A DNA stretch of 64,000 nucleotides from Phascolarctos cinereus (Eukaryota; Chordata; Mammalia; Diprotodontia; Phascolarctidae): contig NW_018343964.1 of NCBI RefSeq assembly GCF_002099425.1, positions 17,728,501 through 17,792,500 of the forward strand. The letters run 5' to 3'. Under the pieces are notes generated by a model. That model saw nothing but the letters and a program-made list of their open reading frames with translations, was not told the DNA's origin and did no database searches. Made by a program: the position numbers and the translations under genes. Position 1 is the first letter of the stretch, and each line of letters starts with the position of its first letter. This document shows positions 10,865-20,464 of this stretch, piece after piece.

Positions 10865-12010
10865 GGCTCATCATCCACTTCCCATTCTATAAGTATGGCC
10901 ATCCCCCAAGGCTCTGTCTTGGGCTCCCTTTTCTCTTTCCATGCTCCCTTGATGATTATATGTACTCTCTTCTTATAAATTAAATTATCGTATTAATGAA
11001 AATGACTTTTAAATCTCTATATCCAGTCCTGAATCTTTTTCCTGAACTCTAGTACTCGCAGTATATATAGTGTTGCATACCTCCTATCCTGTTGGATATC
11101 TCTGCTTAAATGTAACATTACCATCTCCAACTCAATATGTCCGGAACAGAAGTGATCTCATCCTTCCTCATAACTTTCCTACCTCTGTTCAGGGCACAGC
11201 CATGTTCCCCTCCAGTCAGCCAGATTCTTAACCTCAAAATCATCCTTGATTCTTACCTCTCATTTACTCCCTACATTCAATCATTTGTCAGTTCTACCAC
11301 CACAATATATGTTATATCTATCTATATTTCCTGCCCTCACACTGACATTGTCCTAGTCTAGGTTCTTATGAATTCTTGCCTGGATTATGTAATAGACTCT
11401 TTATTGGTCACCCTCCTTCCAGTATCTCCTGTCTCCAATCCATCTATCACACAGCTAACAAAATAATGTTCCTAAGACACAGGTCACTGCTTAGCTCTCA
11501 AACTTTCTGTACTTCCCTATCATCTTTAAAATAAAATAGAAACTTTTCTGTCTGGCATGTTACATCCTCCCCATTCCCAAGCCAAGCTACCTTCCAAATC
11601 TCATTTGCCATTTTTCTTAACATACTCTTTATTCTAGACAAACTAGATTACCAGCTGTTGCTCCAAACTCAGCATTCTATTTCCTGCCTCAGTGTACTCA
11701 CACAAGCCATCCCTCCTGTCTGGAATCCTCCCCCTCATCTTCTCCACCTCTCAGAATCCTTATCTTTATTTAAAGTTCAGTTTGAGTTCTACCTCCTCCA
11801 TATAGTCTTCCCTCAGACTCTTCCCCCACCCAGTTGATAGTTCTCCCTTGTTCTGAAATAACCTTGTTTTTACTTGTCTATATACATGTCATGTGACTCA
11901 GAAGAATAAAAGCTTTCCCAGGCAGGGATTGTTATTTTTGCATCTCCAGTATCTGTCTAGCAAAATGTCTTGCATATGGTAGGCACTTTATAATTGTTTA
12001 TTGAATTGAA
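10865..12010 (+). mobile_element. L2 LINE 3' end, about 1.15 kb
   Basis: Sense L2 landmarks in order: 'aaggctctgtcttgggctcc', 'caactcaatatgtccggaac', 'gccagattcttaacctcaaa', 'ctggattatgtaatagactc', 'cctccatatagtcttccctc', and the terminus 'gtaggcactttataattgtt'. The frame at 11137-11361 belongs to this fossil. Confidence 0.85.
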
Positions 12011-12163
12011 TTATAAGGTACGTTATTTTTTTCTAAGCACCTGATGTACAAATTTTTTTCATTGATAAATTCTATTCTTCAGTATTTCAAAAAATCCATA
12101 ACTTCAATGATTCCATTTCTCTCTTCACTATTATAAATTGCTAGCCCTTTATGCCTTAGTGGA

Positions 12164-12536
12164 TGGTCTTTATGGGAGAAGAAAGAAAAATAAAAGAATG
12201 GAAGGAAGGAAGGAAGAAAGGAAGGAGGGAAGGAAGTAAGGAAGGAAGGAAGGAAGGAAGAGAGAGAGAGAGAAAGAAAAAGAAAGAAAGAAAAAAGGAA
12301 GGAAGGAAGGAAGAAGAAAAAGAGAAAGAATAATTGTCACTTGGTGGATAATGTTCTGACAATGAACTGTTCTGGAATTAGACAACAGACAAATAGTCTC
12401 CAGATCAAATCTGAAACCTGTCTCCCTCAATATTAACTGTCAGAACTTGTGCTCCACTGAAGTATCCTTTTAAAACCTCAGCTAACTTTCACATCTCAGT
12501 GATAGAATTCAGATGAACTTTATAGGAGGAATAGAT
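12164..12536. repeat. Copy A of a local direct duplication with a purine array
   Basis: It starts at 'tggtctttatgggag', passes through an interrupted GGAA/GAAA purine tract (about 12180-12330), and ends at 'ggaatagat'. The same segment recurs at 15076-15488 in the same orientation. Outside the array the last ~207 bases differ at only about four positions, while the flanks are unrelated. The frames seen here on the minus strand (Ser/Phe/Leu-Pro rich) are products of the array. Confidence 0.85.
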
Positions 12537-12784
12537 TTTATAATCAATTTTCCCCCTCTGTCTCAAGGAAAAGTTGTTTTCCCTTCTCAATATTTTGGAC
12601 CTTCTCCAATTTTCCTTGGTTTTGCATAAACAGCCTCAACTGGTTCAACAAGTAGATTGTCCAGTTCCCTTTAATGCTTTGCTAAAGATGCCATTCTACT
12701 CTGAGAGCTTTTTCTTTATTCTAAATTTCTAACTGTTGTTTTAACAGATCTACTAAACTGTCACTATTAATGCAAGTACACTCA
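12537..12784. other. Intergenic, nothing recognised
   Basis: Sequence between duplication copy A and an L1 3' end. No feature I can name. Confidence 0.4.
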
Positions 12785-13200
12785 CTGGGGAGCCCTTCAT
12801 TGGGGAGTGGCTAAACAAACTGTCGTACATGAATGTAACAATATTACTGTGTCATAAGAAATGAGAATATGAACAATTCTAAGAAGCATAGGAAGACAAT
12901 ACAAATTGATGCAGATTGAATCAAGCAGAACCAGGGAAACAAATTCACAAAACTGCAACAATATAAAGGAAGACAACAATAATAAAACGCAAAACTGAAT
13001 TCTGTATAATTATAACGACCAAGCATGGCTCTGAGGGAGATGAGAAAATGTACTTCCTTCTTTGCAGAGGGGTGTGGAATGCTGCATATGTTATCAGACT
13101 CAGTAAATGAAATTGTTAGTTTTGCTGATACAATTTATTCTCTCCCTCCTTTTTTTAATTCTTTGTTATAAGGAATTGCTCTCTGCTTGGGCAGGGAGGG

Positions 13201-13260
<60 letters not shown>

Positions 13261-13300
13261 TAAGGTAATATAAAAACAAAGATATAAAAAACCCTATTTT
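12785..13300 (+). mobile_element. L1 LINE 3' end with 3' UTR
   Basis: 'cattggggagtggctaaaca', then 'tgaatgtaacaatattactg' and 'gaatcaagcagaaccaggg', correspond to the end of marsupial L1 ORF2 (the IGEWL..., MEYY..., SEVSRTKR region). The 3' UTR motif 'gttagttttgctgatacaat' follows, then a long (GT)n and 'aatataaaaacaaagatat'. Diverged from the minus-strand copy at 57880-58868. Confidence 0.75.
13202..13257. repeat. (GT)n microsatellite in an L1 3' UTR
   Basis: About 28 uninterrupted GT units. Confidence 0.97.
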
Positions 13301-14214
13301 TAAAAAAGTATGCTCGGAACTGTAACCAGAGTGAGGCACTTAAAGCTTTGTCCCAAGGTACCAACTTTTGAAGGCACAGACATCTTTTGCAATCTACTGT
13401 GCTACACTGCCTTTTAATCAATTTACTTAGCAGTTGACATAGGCTTATACATTAGGCAGTAGAGAAGCAATTCAGGAGGTAAAAAAGTCCTTCTTGAAAG
13501 GGTTTAAATCCAGGTTCATGTACAAATATCCAAGTCAACAATTCCAAGATGTATAGAAGGTTCAAAGGGCAAAGGTTTCTAAATCTGGTGGCCTAAGGCT
13601 TTGTTTGACTCATTTTTAATTCCTCAGCTACCATTTGGACCTATCATGGAATCACTGGCCAAAATCACCCTATTTCTACTTTACCAAAGTTCATACTCTT
13701 CAGCAGAGGGTTCCTGTAGATTTACAAAATAATAATAATAATAATAACATTTAAAAAAACAAACCAAAAAACCCCTACTTCATCATTTCTCCATACCTGA
13801 ACATATTTGTAGATATTAAAGACCTTTCAAGCTTCTTTGCAATATTAATTATCAGTATATTTAAAAGCAGTTGATTCTAAGCCACTTTCATAGGTCAAGT
13901 AGCAAATGATTGTTCTCAGGTTTAAAATTCAGTCTGGAGGTATTTCCAATCTGCTACTTCCTATACATGCCCTGCTATGTCATTACTGAACGAATTCCTT
14001 CTGGCATTGGCCACTTACTGCTTAATAGCTGACAAGGTATGCAGTTTAGCACTTTCCATGATTTGCCATTATAACTGACCTCTCATTCCAAAGCAAAAAT
14101 TTTCCAGGTTTAATTGTATGTGAAAAACCTTGTCCCCTTGGCAAGGTCTAACACTCTTTGTTGCATCCTGATCTCAGATAATTCTCTCCCACAATTCCAT
14201 CTTAACACCAAACA
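13301..14214. other. Intergenic; short (AAT)n
   Basis: No gene. A short (AAT)n at about 13728-13747. The remainder looks single-copy or too decayed to name. Confidence 0.45.
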
Positions 14215-14275
14215 ACCAAATATTATTGAGCATCTATTATATGCCCAGCATCATGTTAGACACTGGGGGATAGGG
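14215..14275 (-). mobile_element. L2 3' terminus fragment
   Basis: 'attattgagcatctattata' then 'gacactgggggatagggt' is the inverted L2 end. Confidence 0.5.
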
Positions 14276-14362
14276 TAAGGGGGGAATGTTGATATGGTGA
14301 TAATGAACTATTATTGATTTTTAAATAAATATACCAGAGCTAATCTACCCAAGTGAACTATT

Positions 14363-14507
14363 TGGGGGGGGGGGCTAGGCAATGGGGTTAAGTGACTTGC
14401 CCAAGGTCACACAGCTAGTAAGTGTTATGTGTCTGAGGCCACATTTGAACTCAGGTCCTCCGGAATCCAGTGCCAGTGTTCTATCTACTGCAACACCTAG
14501 TTGCCCC
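14363..14507 (-). mobile_element. Marsupial CORE-SINE
   Basis: Inverted full-length element: 'ggggttaagtgacttgccca', 'acacagctagtaagtgttat', 'tttgaactcaggtcctccgg', then 'tgcaacacctagttgcccc'. A run of ten G borders the tail side. Confidence 0.88.
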
Positions 14508-14796
14508 AAACTTTTTTTTTAAACTTCTTTCAGAGGCTATGGTAAATCTTGATGACAATGCACAATGGTGGTAAATCTTTACCTTTTGAATGTTGATTTG
14601 ATTTTTAGAAGCAGTCAAAAATCATTCAGAGCTAAGTGTGAGGAATGAATTGGGTGACTAAATTAGGTAATACCATTTTTGATACAAACAAAAATATCCC
14701 CCACCTGTCCCCTCCCACTCACAAAAAATATTGCAAGTATGACTATAAAAAAAAAAATGACAAGATTGTCTCATGTGATTCAAATTTACTCTGAAG
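14508..14796. other. Intergenic, nothing recognised
   Basis: No gene or nameable repeat. Confidence 0.4.
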
Positions 14797-15075
14797 GCAG
14801 TTGTTGCTGTTGTTGTTGTTTGTCCTTCATTCTCAAAGAGGATCATGACATCAGGAGGGTGATGTCATGACTTGCGAGTGCATTAGATTTAAGCAAGGCA
14901 AAACTGTGCAAAGTCAGCAGCCTCCCTCTCTCCTCTGGAGCAGTCTGGGTCCAGTAGCAAAGATTTAGATCAGAACAACTGGAGATGGCCCAGGATGCAG
15001 TGAGAGACCTTGCCCTTTTTAAGCTAAATCACTCTGGCTCTCACTGATTGGCTAACAATAGGTCCCAGCCCAAGC
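14797..15075 (-). mobile_element. RTE-dependent SINE, near full length
   Basis: Read on the minus strand it ends in 'gatcctctttgagaatgaag' followed by 'gacaaacaacaac', a (CAA)n tail. Related copies lie at 9700-9842 and 19365-19825. The last ~30 bases before the tail match the end of the RTE-like LINE at 62250-62610, which suggests that LINE's machinery moved it. Confidence 0.65.
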
Positions 15076-15488
15076 TGGTCTCTATGGGAGAAGAAAGAAA
15101 AATAAAAGAATGGAAGGAAGGAAGGAAGGAAGGAAGGAAGGAAGGAAGGAAGGAAGGAAGGAAGGAAGGAAGGAAGGAAGGAAGGAAGGAAGGAAGGAAG
15201 GAAGGAAGGAAGGAAGAGAGAGAGAGAAAGAAAAAGAAAATGAAAAAAGGAAGGAAGGAAGGAAGAAGAAAAAGAGAAAGAATAATTGTCACTTGGTGGA
15301 TAATGTTCTGACAATGAACTGTTCTGGAATTAGGCAACAGACAAATAGTCTCCAGATCAAATCTGAAACCTGTCTCCCTCAATATTAACTATCAGAACTT
15401 GTGCTCCACTGAAGTATCCTTTTAAAACCTCAGCTAACTTTCACATCTCAGTGATAGAATTAAGCTGAACTTTATAGGAGGAATAGAT
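15076..15488. repeat. Copy B of the local duplication with an expanded (GGAA)n
   Basis: Same segment as 12164-12536, starting 'tggtctctatgggag' and ending 'ggaatagat'. The array here is a nearly pure (GGAA)n of about 26 units (about 15112-15216), longer and cleaner than in copy A. Its flanks (a SINE on the left, other sequence on the right) differ from those of copy A. Confidence 0.85.
15112..15216. repeat. (GGAA)n tetranucleotide array
   Basis: About 26 tandem GGAA units, then GA-rich sequence. GGAA is the core of ETS-factor sites. Lys/Gly/Arg/Glu frames in this interval come from the array, not from a gene. Confidence 0.97.
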
Positions 15489-15699
15489 AACGATTGTTTC
15501 TGTTTTGGCCAGATACCTTGAGGGTCTTCCCTTCCCAGATTGATTTTTTTTTAATTAGGTAAAAGAGGCCATTCTTTGTCCCATTTCTTACCTAGCCTTA
15601 ATCATTGAATGGGCATTCAGTCTGAAGGCAGTACCAAAAGGTGAACTCCTAACATGTTTTAAGCAATAGCAGCATTGCTGATGCTGATAATCTCCCACA
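15489..15699. other. Unassigned; possible inverted SINE fragment
   Basis: 'tcttacctagccttaatcat' then 'tgaatgggcattcagtctg' may be an inverted piece related to the SINE at 14797, but I am not certain. No gene. Confidence 0.35.
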
Positions 15700-15965
15700 G
15701 TATCTAATAATAATAATAATAATTATAATAGAAACTAGCATTTCTATAGCACTTTAAGGTTTATAATGTACTTTCAAATGTCTCATTTTATCCTCACAAC
15801 TCTCCCTTGAAGTAAGTGCCATTATTATCCCCATTTTACAGATGAAAAAACTTACTCTGAGAGAAGTTAAGTAACTGATCTAGAGTCACATAGATTATAA
15901 GTATCTGAAGCTGGATTTGAACTCAGGTCTTCCTGACTCCAGGTCCAGCACTAATTCCATACTCA
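15700..15965 (-). repeat. CORE-SINE/MIR-type SINE
   Basis: Inverted landmarks in order: 'tttctatagcactttaaggt', 'tcattttatcctcacaactc', 'ttattatccccattttacag', 'tggatttgaactcaggtctt', 'tcctgactccaggtccagca'. An (AAT)n run (15708-15729) occupies the tail. Confidence 0.82.
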
Positions 15966-16264
15966 CACTTCATAAATGTAGCCTGTCTTTAGCGGACCAG
16001 TCTGTTGCTAAGAAAATAAGATATGTATTCATTTTATAAATCCTAGACCTAGAGATCAGCGAAGATCAACAAAAACCGTTGTTTACCACCTCACAAATGT
16101 TCTGTATTTTCACAAATACTCTTCTCCTTGACTCCTGTCTTAGAGAAGAGTTTCTCCATGCCAAGAGTAAACCCAATGGGCCTTCAAACATATCCGAGAA
16201 TTTTCTTGGCATAGGACCAATCACAGATCTCTGATGCATCACACTAGGGATATGTTTCCAGGTT
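15966..16264. other. Intergenic, nothing recognised
   Basis: No gene or nameable repeat. Confidence 0.4.
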
Positions 16265-16647
16265 TGCTATCTAATCCAATCCATACCTGAACTAGAATCT
16301 TCTTTACAGCACAGTGAACAAGTGGTCACCTATGCTCTACTTGGGAACCACTAGTGATAGGAAACCCACTACTCCCTGAGGCAGTCCATTCTACTTTTGG
16401 ATACCACCTCAGAGAAGGAGAGTTGGAAGGGACCAGAGGATATCTAGCCCAACTTGTTATCTATACCTTTCTAGATTTGTATCATGTGCAAACTTGATAA
16501 GCATGCCAACTATGCCTTTATCCAATTTATTGATTACAAATGTTAAAGAGCATAGATCCCTGTGGCTCTGTTGGAGATCTCCTTCCAGGTTCACATTGAA
16601 TCATCAGTGACTACTCTTTGAAGCCAGCCATCTAACCAGCTCTGAAG
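16265..16647 (-). mobile_element. L3/CR1 LINE 3' fragments
   Basis: Antisense L3/CR1 landmarks: 'actccctgaggcagtccatt', 'agagttggaagggaccagag', 'gatctccttccaggttcaca', 'atcagtgactactctttga', then 'catctaaccagctctgaag'. They form two adjoining blocks and end where an RTE-like LINE begins. Confidence 0.7.
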
Positions 16648-16935
16648 TCACACATGGGAGACACTGGCATAGGACTGCCCAGCATAGCATGCCTGCATCA
16701 AAGAAGGCACTGTGCTCTTTATGCAAAGTAGAATTGCAGTAGCTCAAAAGAAACATGAGATTCGAAAATTTAGAGACATTTCCACTCCAAATGATACGGA
16801 CTATTTGTGCCTGACCTGTGGAGAGCCTTCTGAGCACACATCGGTCTGATCAGCCACAGTTGGACATCAACCCCAACATAGTGATGTAGTTTTGGTGCTT
16901 TTGAGTATGAAGGCCAGAACCAAAGTTTGCTGTAT
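16648..16935 (+). mobile_element. RTE-like LINE, ORF C-terminus and 3' end
   Basis: The plus strand translates to a degenerate WETLA-DCPA-HACIKEGTVLF..., then RIAVAQKKHEIRKFRD, then DYLCLTCG. This is the conserved tail of an RTE-type LINE protein (W-x-x-LA-x-D-x-PAW, basic helix, Cys-x2-Cys zinc finger). Positions 16880-16925 then give the 3' end shared with the SINEs at 9700, 14797 and 19365. The copy has in-frame stops within the tail (for example after WETLA) and is 5' truncated. A second copy is at 62250-62610. Confidence 0.7.
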
Positions 16936-17274
16936 AACCTCTTGCACTATTCTTCCCTTCTAGGTAAGTAAGTACCAGGTAGGGATTGAAGTGCTTGACC
17001 TCAAGCAAGGCACAGCAACTAACAAAAAGGAAAGATGGAGGGCAGAAAACTATAGCTGCTAGGCTGACAACTGCCTGATCCATAGGTCCTGTGAGAATAT
17101 TGTTGTGCCCAAGGTAGTATAAGGTTTGGTGTACCTAAACTATAAATAGCCTAGCAAAATTGAGGAAGAGAGGAACAATGGGATTGTTCAAATAACCAGG
17201 GAGGAAAAAATATCCTCACTGCTTCTTATAATATAGCACTTCTAGGAGATTCACCCTTACTTTAATGAAAAAAA
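16936..17274. other. Intergenic, nothing recognised
   Basis: No gene. The minus-strand frame at 16850-17083 has no recognisable protein features. Confidence 0.4.
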
Positions 17275-18190
17275 AAAGGCTTGGAGGAACAGATGCTCAC
17301 CCTTGACAAATCAACCTCTCAGCCTGTTCCCTTGATCCCATCTCCTCCAAACTTTTCCAAGAGCTTATCCCTTGTTATCCTATCTTTAAAATCTTCAGTC
17401 TCTTTATTCGCTGTATCTTTTCTTACTACCTATAAATGTACTCAGAACTCCTCCATTCTTAAAAAAAAACCCTCCATTTGATTCTGCCACCTCCTTGAGA
17501 ATCCATCCAATATCTCTCCTCACTTTTACTGCCAAATTCACAGGGAAAAAAAAACCATTTACATTCATTGCCTCAGCTTCATCTTCTCTTTTTTACTCCT
17601 AAAGCCCTTGAAATCTAGCTTGACCCCCACAACCACTCAACTGAGACTGTTCTCTCCAACTTTAACAGTGATTTTCTAAGTCCAATGACCTTTTCTCATT
17701 GTCATTCTTCTTGATATCTATGAAGTTTTTGACACTGTTGACCACTCTCCTACTAGACACACTCTGTTCCCTGTGTTTTTATAATACTATGATCTCCTGG
17801 TTCTTCTACTGTCTGACTATTCCTTTCAGTCTCCTTTGTTGGATCATCTTTGTGATCTAGGGACTACTCTGCATGGATACATTCAGAGTGTCTGTCATAG
17901 GCTTTTTACTCTTATCTCTCTATAGTCTCTGTTAGTCATTTTATTTGCTTCCATAGATTCAATTATCGTCTCTCTCGGATGACTCTCAAATCTATATATC
18001 CAGCCCTCACCTTTCTCTTGAACTCTAATCAAGCATTACAAATTTGCTTACTGAACATCTCCACCTGGATGTTCCATAGGCGTCTCATACTCAACATATC
18101 CAAAATAGAATGTATTATTTCTCCTTAACTTCTCTATGTCTTTCAAAGGCACTACTCTTCTTTTTTGACTGTGTCTTTCTAACTCTCTTT
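17275..18190 (+). mobile_element. L2 LINE, reverse-transcriptase region
   Basis: Sense L2: 'aagtttttgacactgttgac' encodes the FDTVDH-like block of L2/CR1 reverse transcriptase. 'gatgactctcaaatctatat', 'ccacctggatgttccatagg' and 'atactcaacatatccaaaat' follow in order. The 3' terminus reappears at 18700-18835, separated by a SINE and unassigned sequence. Confidence 0.8.
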
Positions 18191-18470
18191 GGATGAAAGT
18201 GCAGTGTGCAGTCACCAGCCTGTCCCAATGCTGACTGGCACAGCAGTTTTAATCTGTTCCATTTTTCCAGCTTCATATCTCATTGGCACCCCTTGACTCT
18301 GGGGCCCCTTTCTTCCTCTGACTGGAGAAGGTGGAGGGTAAACAGGTGAGGGAGGAGGGAGGAGAGGTTCTCCCAGATCTGACATTTCTTAATTTCCCAC
18401 CCAGGTGTTCTCCTCTGGACGTCATCTTCCCCAGACCCAAATATCCCACCCACTCTACTTCTCAGCTGCT
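18191..18470. other. Unassigned insert between two L2 parts
   Basis: C/T-rich sequence between the L2 body and the (CTT)n/SINE block. I do not recognise it; it might belong to another repeat inserted into the L2. Confidence 0.35.
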
Positions 18471-18506
18471 GCTTCTTCTTCTTCTTCTTCTTCTTCTTCT
18501 TCTTCT

Positions 18507-18553
<47 letters not shown>

Positions 18554-18562
18554 TTCTTCTTC
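18471..18562. repeat. (CTT)n microsatellite grown from a SINE tail
   Basis: About 30 CTT units, with one CTC interruption, directly abut the tail side of an inverted CORE-SINE (18563-18692). It reads as a poly(A) tail turned into (GAA)n. The Leu-rich plus frame and the Lys-rich minus frame here are artefacts of the array. Confidence 0.93.
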
Positions 18563-18692
18563 TGGCAATTGGGGTTAAGTGACTTGCCCAGAGTCACACA
18601 GCTAGTATTATGTGTGTGAGGTGGAATTTGAACTCAGGTCCTCCTGACTCCAGGGCCAGTGCTTTATACACTGCGCCACCTAGCTGCCCCTC
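18563..18692 (-). mobile_element. Marsupial CORE-SINE
   Basis: Inverted: 'ggcaattggggttaagtgac', 'cagagtcacacagctagtat', 'tgaactcaggtcctcctgac', then 'cgccacctagctgcccc'. It inserted in or next to the L2 whose 3' end follows at once. Confidence 0.92.
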
Positions 18693-18699
18693 AGTTTAT

Positions 18700-18835
18700 T
18701 TTTAGATGCTGTATTCCCCCATTAGATGGTGAGCTCCTTAAGAACAAGGATTGCTTTTGGCTTTATATTCCCAGTACTTTATACAGTGCCTGACACAACC
18801 TAATAAATGTTGATTGACAGACTGACTGAACCTAA
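18700..18835 (+). mobile_element. L2 3' terminus
   Basis: 'ttagatggtgagctccttaa', 'ttcccagtactttatacagt', 'gcctgacacaacctaataaa' and 'tgttgattgacag' form a sense L2 end, probably the end of the L2 at 17275-18190. Confidence 0.75.
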
Positions 18836-18836
18836 G

Positions 18837-19000
18837 CCTGATGGCCTTCCATTCTCAAGGGCTCATAATATTGGTACTGGACTTAGTAAGAACATTTGAT
18901 TGGCTTTATCCCTACTGCAGCCTGGAATTCTCAAATGCAAACAATCCACTAGCCTTAGCCTCTGAGTCATGTGGATTCCAGGTGTGTGCCACCATGGGTA
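18837..19000 (-). pseudogene. 7SL RNA (signal recognition particle RNA) pseudogene, 5' part
   Basis: The plus strand matches the reverse complement of 7SL RNA for about 160 bases: 'ataatattggtactggactt' then 'agtaagaacatttgattgg' (S-domain), then 'ctactgcagcctggaattct' and 'agccttagcctctgag ... ccaggtgtgtgccaccatgg' (Alu domain). It corresponds to roughly the first 165 of about 300 nucleotides. Most mismatches are transitions, many at former CpG sites, as expected of an old neutral copy. S-domain sequence shows it is 7SL itself, not an Alu or B1 SINE. The 3' part is absent. Confidence 0.75.
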
Positions 19001-19019
19001 CCATTTCTAATCACCAAGG

Positions 19020-19108
19020 TTTGTCACTTAGGAGTCCTCATCAATTCTTCCCTTCTCTTTCACCCCTTATATCCAATCAGTGACCAAGTCCCACCTCAAT
19101 CAGAGAGA
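19020..19108 (+). mobile_element. L2 fragment
   Basis: 'ggagtcctcatcaattcttc', 'tctttcaccccttatatcca' and 'atcagtgaccaagtccca' match the L2 ORF2-end/3' UTR block. Short. Confidence 0.6.
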
Positions 19109-19174
19109 GCACTTGAAATGTGAGTCAAGAGAACCAGGTTCTAATCCCAACTCTGATATTTATGTGGTATGTGG

Positions 19175-19320
19175 TTTTAAATGAATGAATGAAAAGGCAT
19201 TTATTAAGGTCTTTCAAGCACTGTGCTAAAGCACTACAAAAGAAAATACAAGCCACTGTCATTAAGGAGTTCATTTTGTAACAGGGGGAGAAATAAATAG
19301 GATGAGTCAATGAGGCTGTG
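19175..19320 (-). mobile_element. L2 3' end fragment
   Basis: 'aaaaggcatttattaaggtc', 'ttcaagcactgtgctaaagc' and 'actgtcattaaggagttcat' are the antisense L2 end. A short MIR-like piece (19110-19174) precedes it. Confidence 0.6.
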
Positions 19321-19364
19321 TGAAAGAGGGTCTGGTATGCTTATCATGTATATAAGTGAACCAA

Positions 19365-19825
19365 CATGCTTTTGTTCATCCTTCATTTTCATAGAGGGCC
19401 AATGACATTATGGGGCGATGTCTTGGCTTGTATATGAATTGGATTTAAGTGAGGCAGAGTTGCACATTCTTCAGCCTCACTACTCTCTCTTCCAGAGTCA
19501 TTGAGGTCCAGTGGCAAGACAATAGTCAGGATGACTAGCAATGGCCTGAGATACAGTGGATGACCTTGAAGTATCTTCAGTGTCTGGCCAATCTATATGT
19601 GCTCCACAGTACCTGCTTCATGTTTGTTGGAGCACATTGTTCTAATCTGCCTATTCCACCAGAGGAAATCTTCACATATTAGGGTAGACATCCCCCTAAC
19701 TCACCAACAGGTCTCAGACCTATCAGTTACCCTCAACCTTGTTTAGTCTAGCTGCCAAGATGGGTTTACAGGGTATGGCTGCTGTGCATGCTATAGTTTC
19801 TTGGAGACACAGGTGAGAGTTGGGT
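19365..19825 (-). mobile_element. RTE-dependent SINE or related non-autonomous element
   Basis: The left part matches the copy at 14797 ('tttgttcatccttcattttc', 'ggatttaagtgaggcagagt', 'tgaggtccagtggcaagac'). Sequence to about 19825 probably belongs to the same element but is less certain. The 3' end is on the left. Confidence 0.55.
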
Positions 19826-19900
19826 GAAGAATGAATGAAAAGGCATTTATTAAGTGCTTTCAAGCACCGTGCTAAGCACCGAGGATACAGAGGTGGACAC
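19826..19900 (-). mobile_element. L2 3' terminus fragment
   Basis: 'aaaaggcatttattaagtgc' then 'tttcaagcaccgtgctaagc' closely resembles the L2 end at 19185. Confidence 0.6.
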
Positions 19901-20069
19901 CAAAGTGGATGAGCAGCCCTGAGAAGGGCTCAGCAAGCCCTCATACCAGAGATGCTAATCCTCCTTGAATACCCATGCACCCCGTATAACCAATGTGCTA
20001 TTGATGGCTGGTTCATAGGAATCAGTATGAATCATTTCTGTAAATAATAGTCACACAGAGATTAGAAAA

Positions 20070-20151
20070 TCTTGGTTACTCCCCACTATGTACAGAGCCT
20101 GATGCAGGGTTAGGGATACCAAAGAAATAGAGATTCCCTCCTCTTGTGGAG

Positions 20152-20195
<44 letters not shown>

Positions 20196-20460
20196 CTGAA
20201 AAACATTTAATAAAGCAACCTAAGTGCAAATAAACGTAGAGCAAACAGAATCCATTTGAACGGACAAAATGAAACTATAGTTAAGGGTCAGTTTCAGGTG
20301 GGGCTAATCAAGGAAGGCTTCCTGTTCTATGATGCATTTTGAAGGAGAGCCAGGTAAAGGCAGGTGAAGGGGAGTAGGATGGGCATTCCTGATATTCATA
20401 AAGGCAAGAATGAGCAAGTTAAGTGTGGAAGATGACGGGGAATAGATTGGCTGGAACAAA
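20070..20460 (-). mobile_element. L2 3' end with an internal (AC)n
   Basis: 'ctcctcttgtggagtttaca', 'caaggaaggcttcctgttct' and 'ttttgaaggagagccagg' follow the antisense L2 order. An (AC)n lies at 20154-20191. Confidence 0.6.
20154..20191. repeat. (AC)n microsatellite
   Basis: About 19 AC units inside an L2 fossil. Confidence 0.96.
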
Positions 20461-20464
20461 GATT

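Noticed and set aside
15024-15388. Leu-Pro-Ser and Lys-Glu-Gly-Arg repeat proteins on both strands
   Set aside because: Direct translations of the (GGAA)n array, with no support for a gene.
12164-15488. The duplicated pair as the two LTRs of a provirus
   Set aside because: The repeats lack matching TG...CA ends, contain a microsatellite, and the interval holds an L1 3' end, SINEs and other unrelated sequence with no retroviral features.
18280-18597. Poly-Lys (minus) and poly-Leu (plus) frames
   Set aside because: Products of the (CTT)n array at a SINE tail.
18912-18995. Alu-like sequence suggesting primate DNA
   Set aside because: The match continues into the 7SL S domain, which Alu lacks, and the rest of the window is marsupial in its repeats. 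A 7SL pseudogene explains it.
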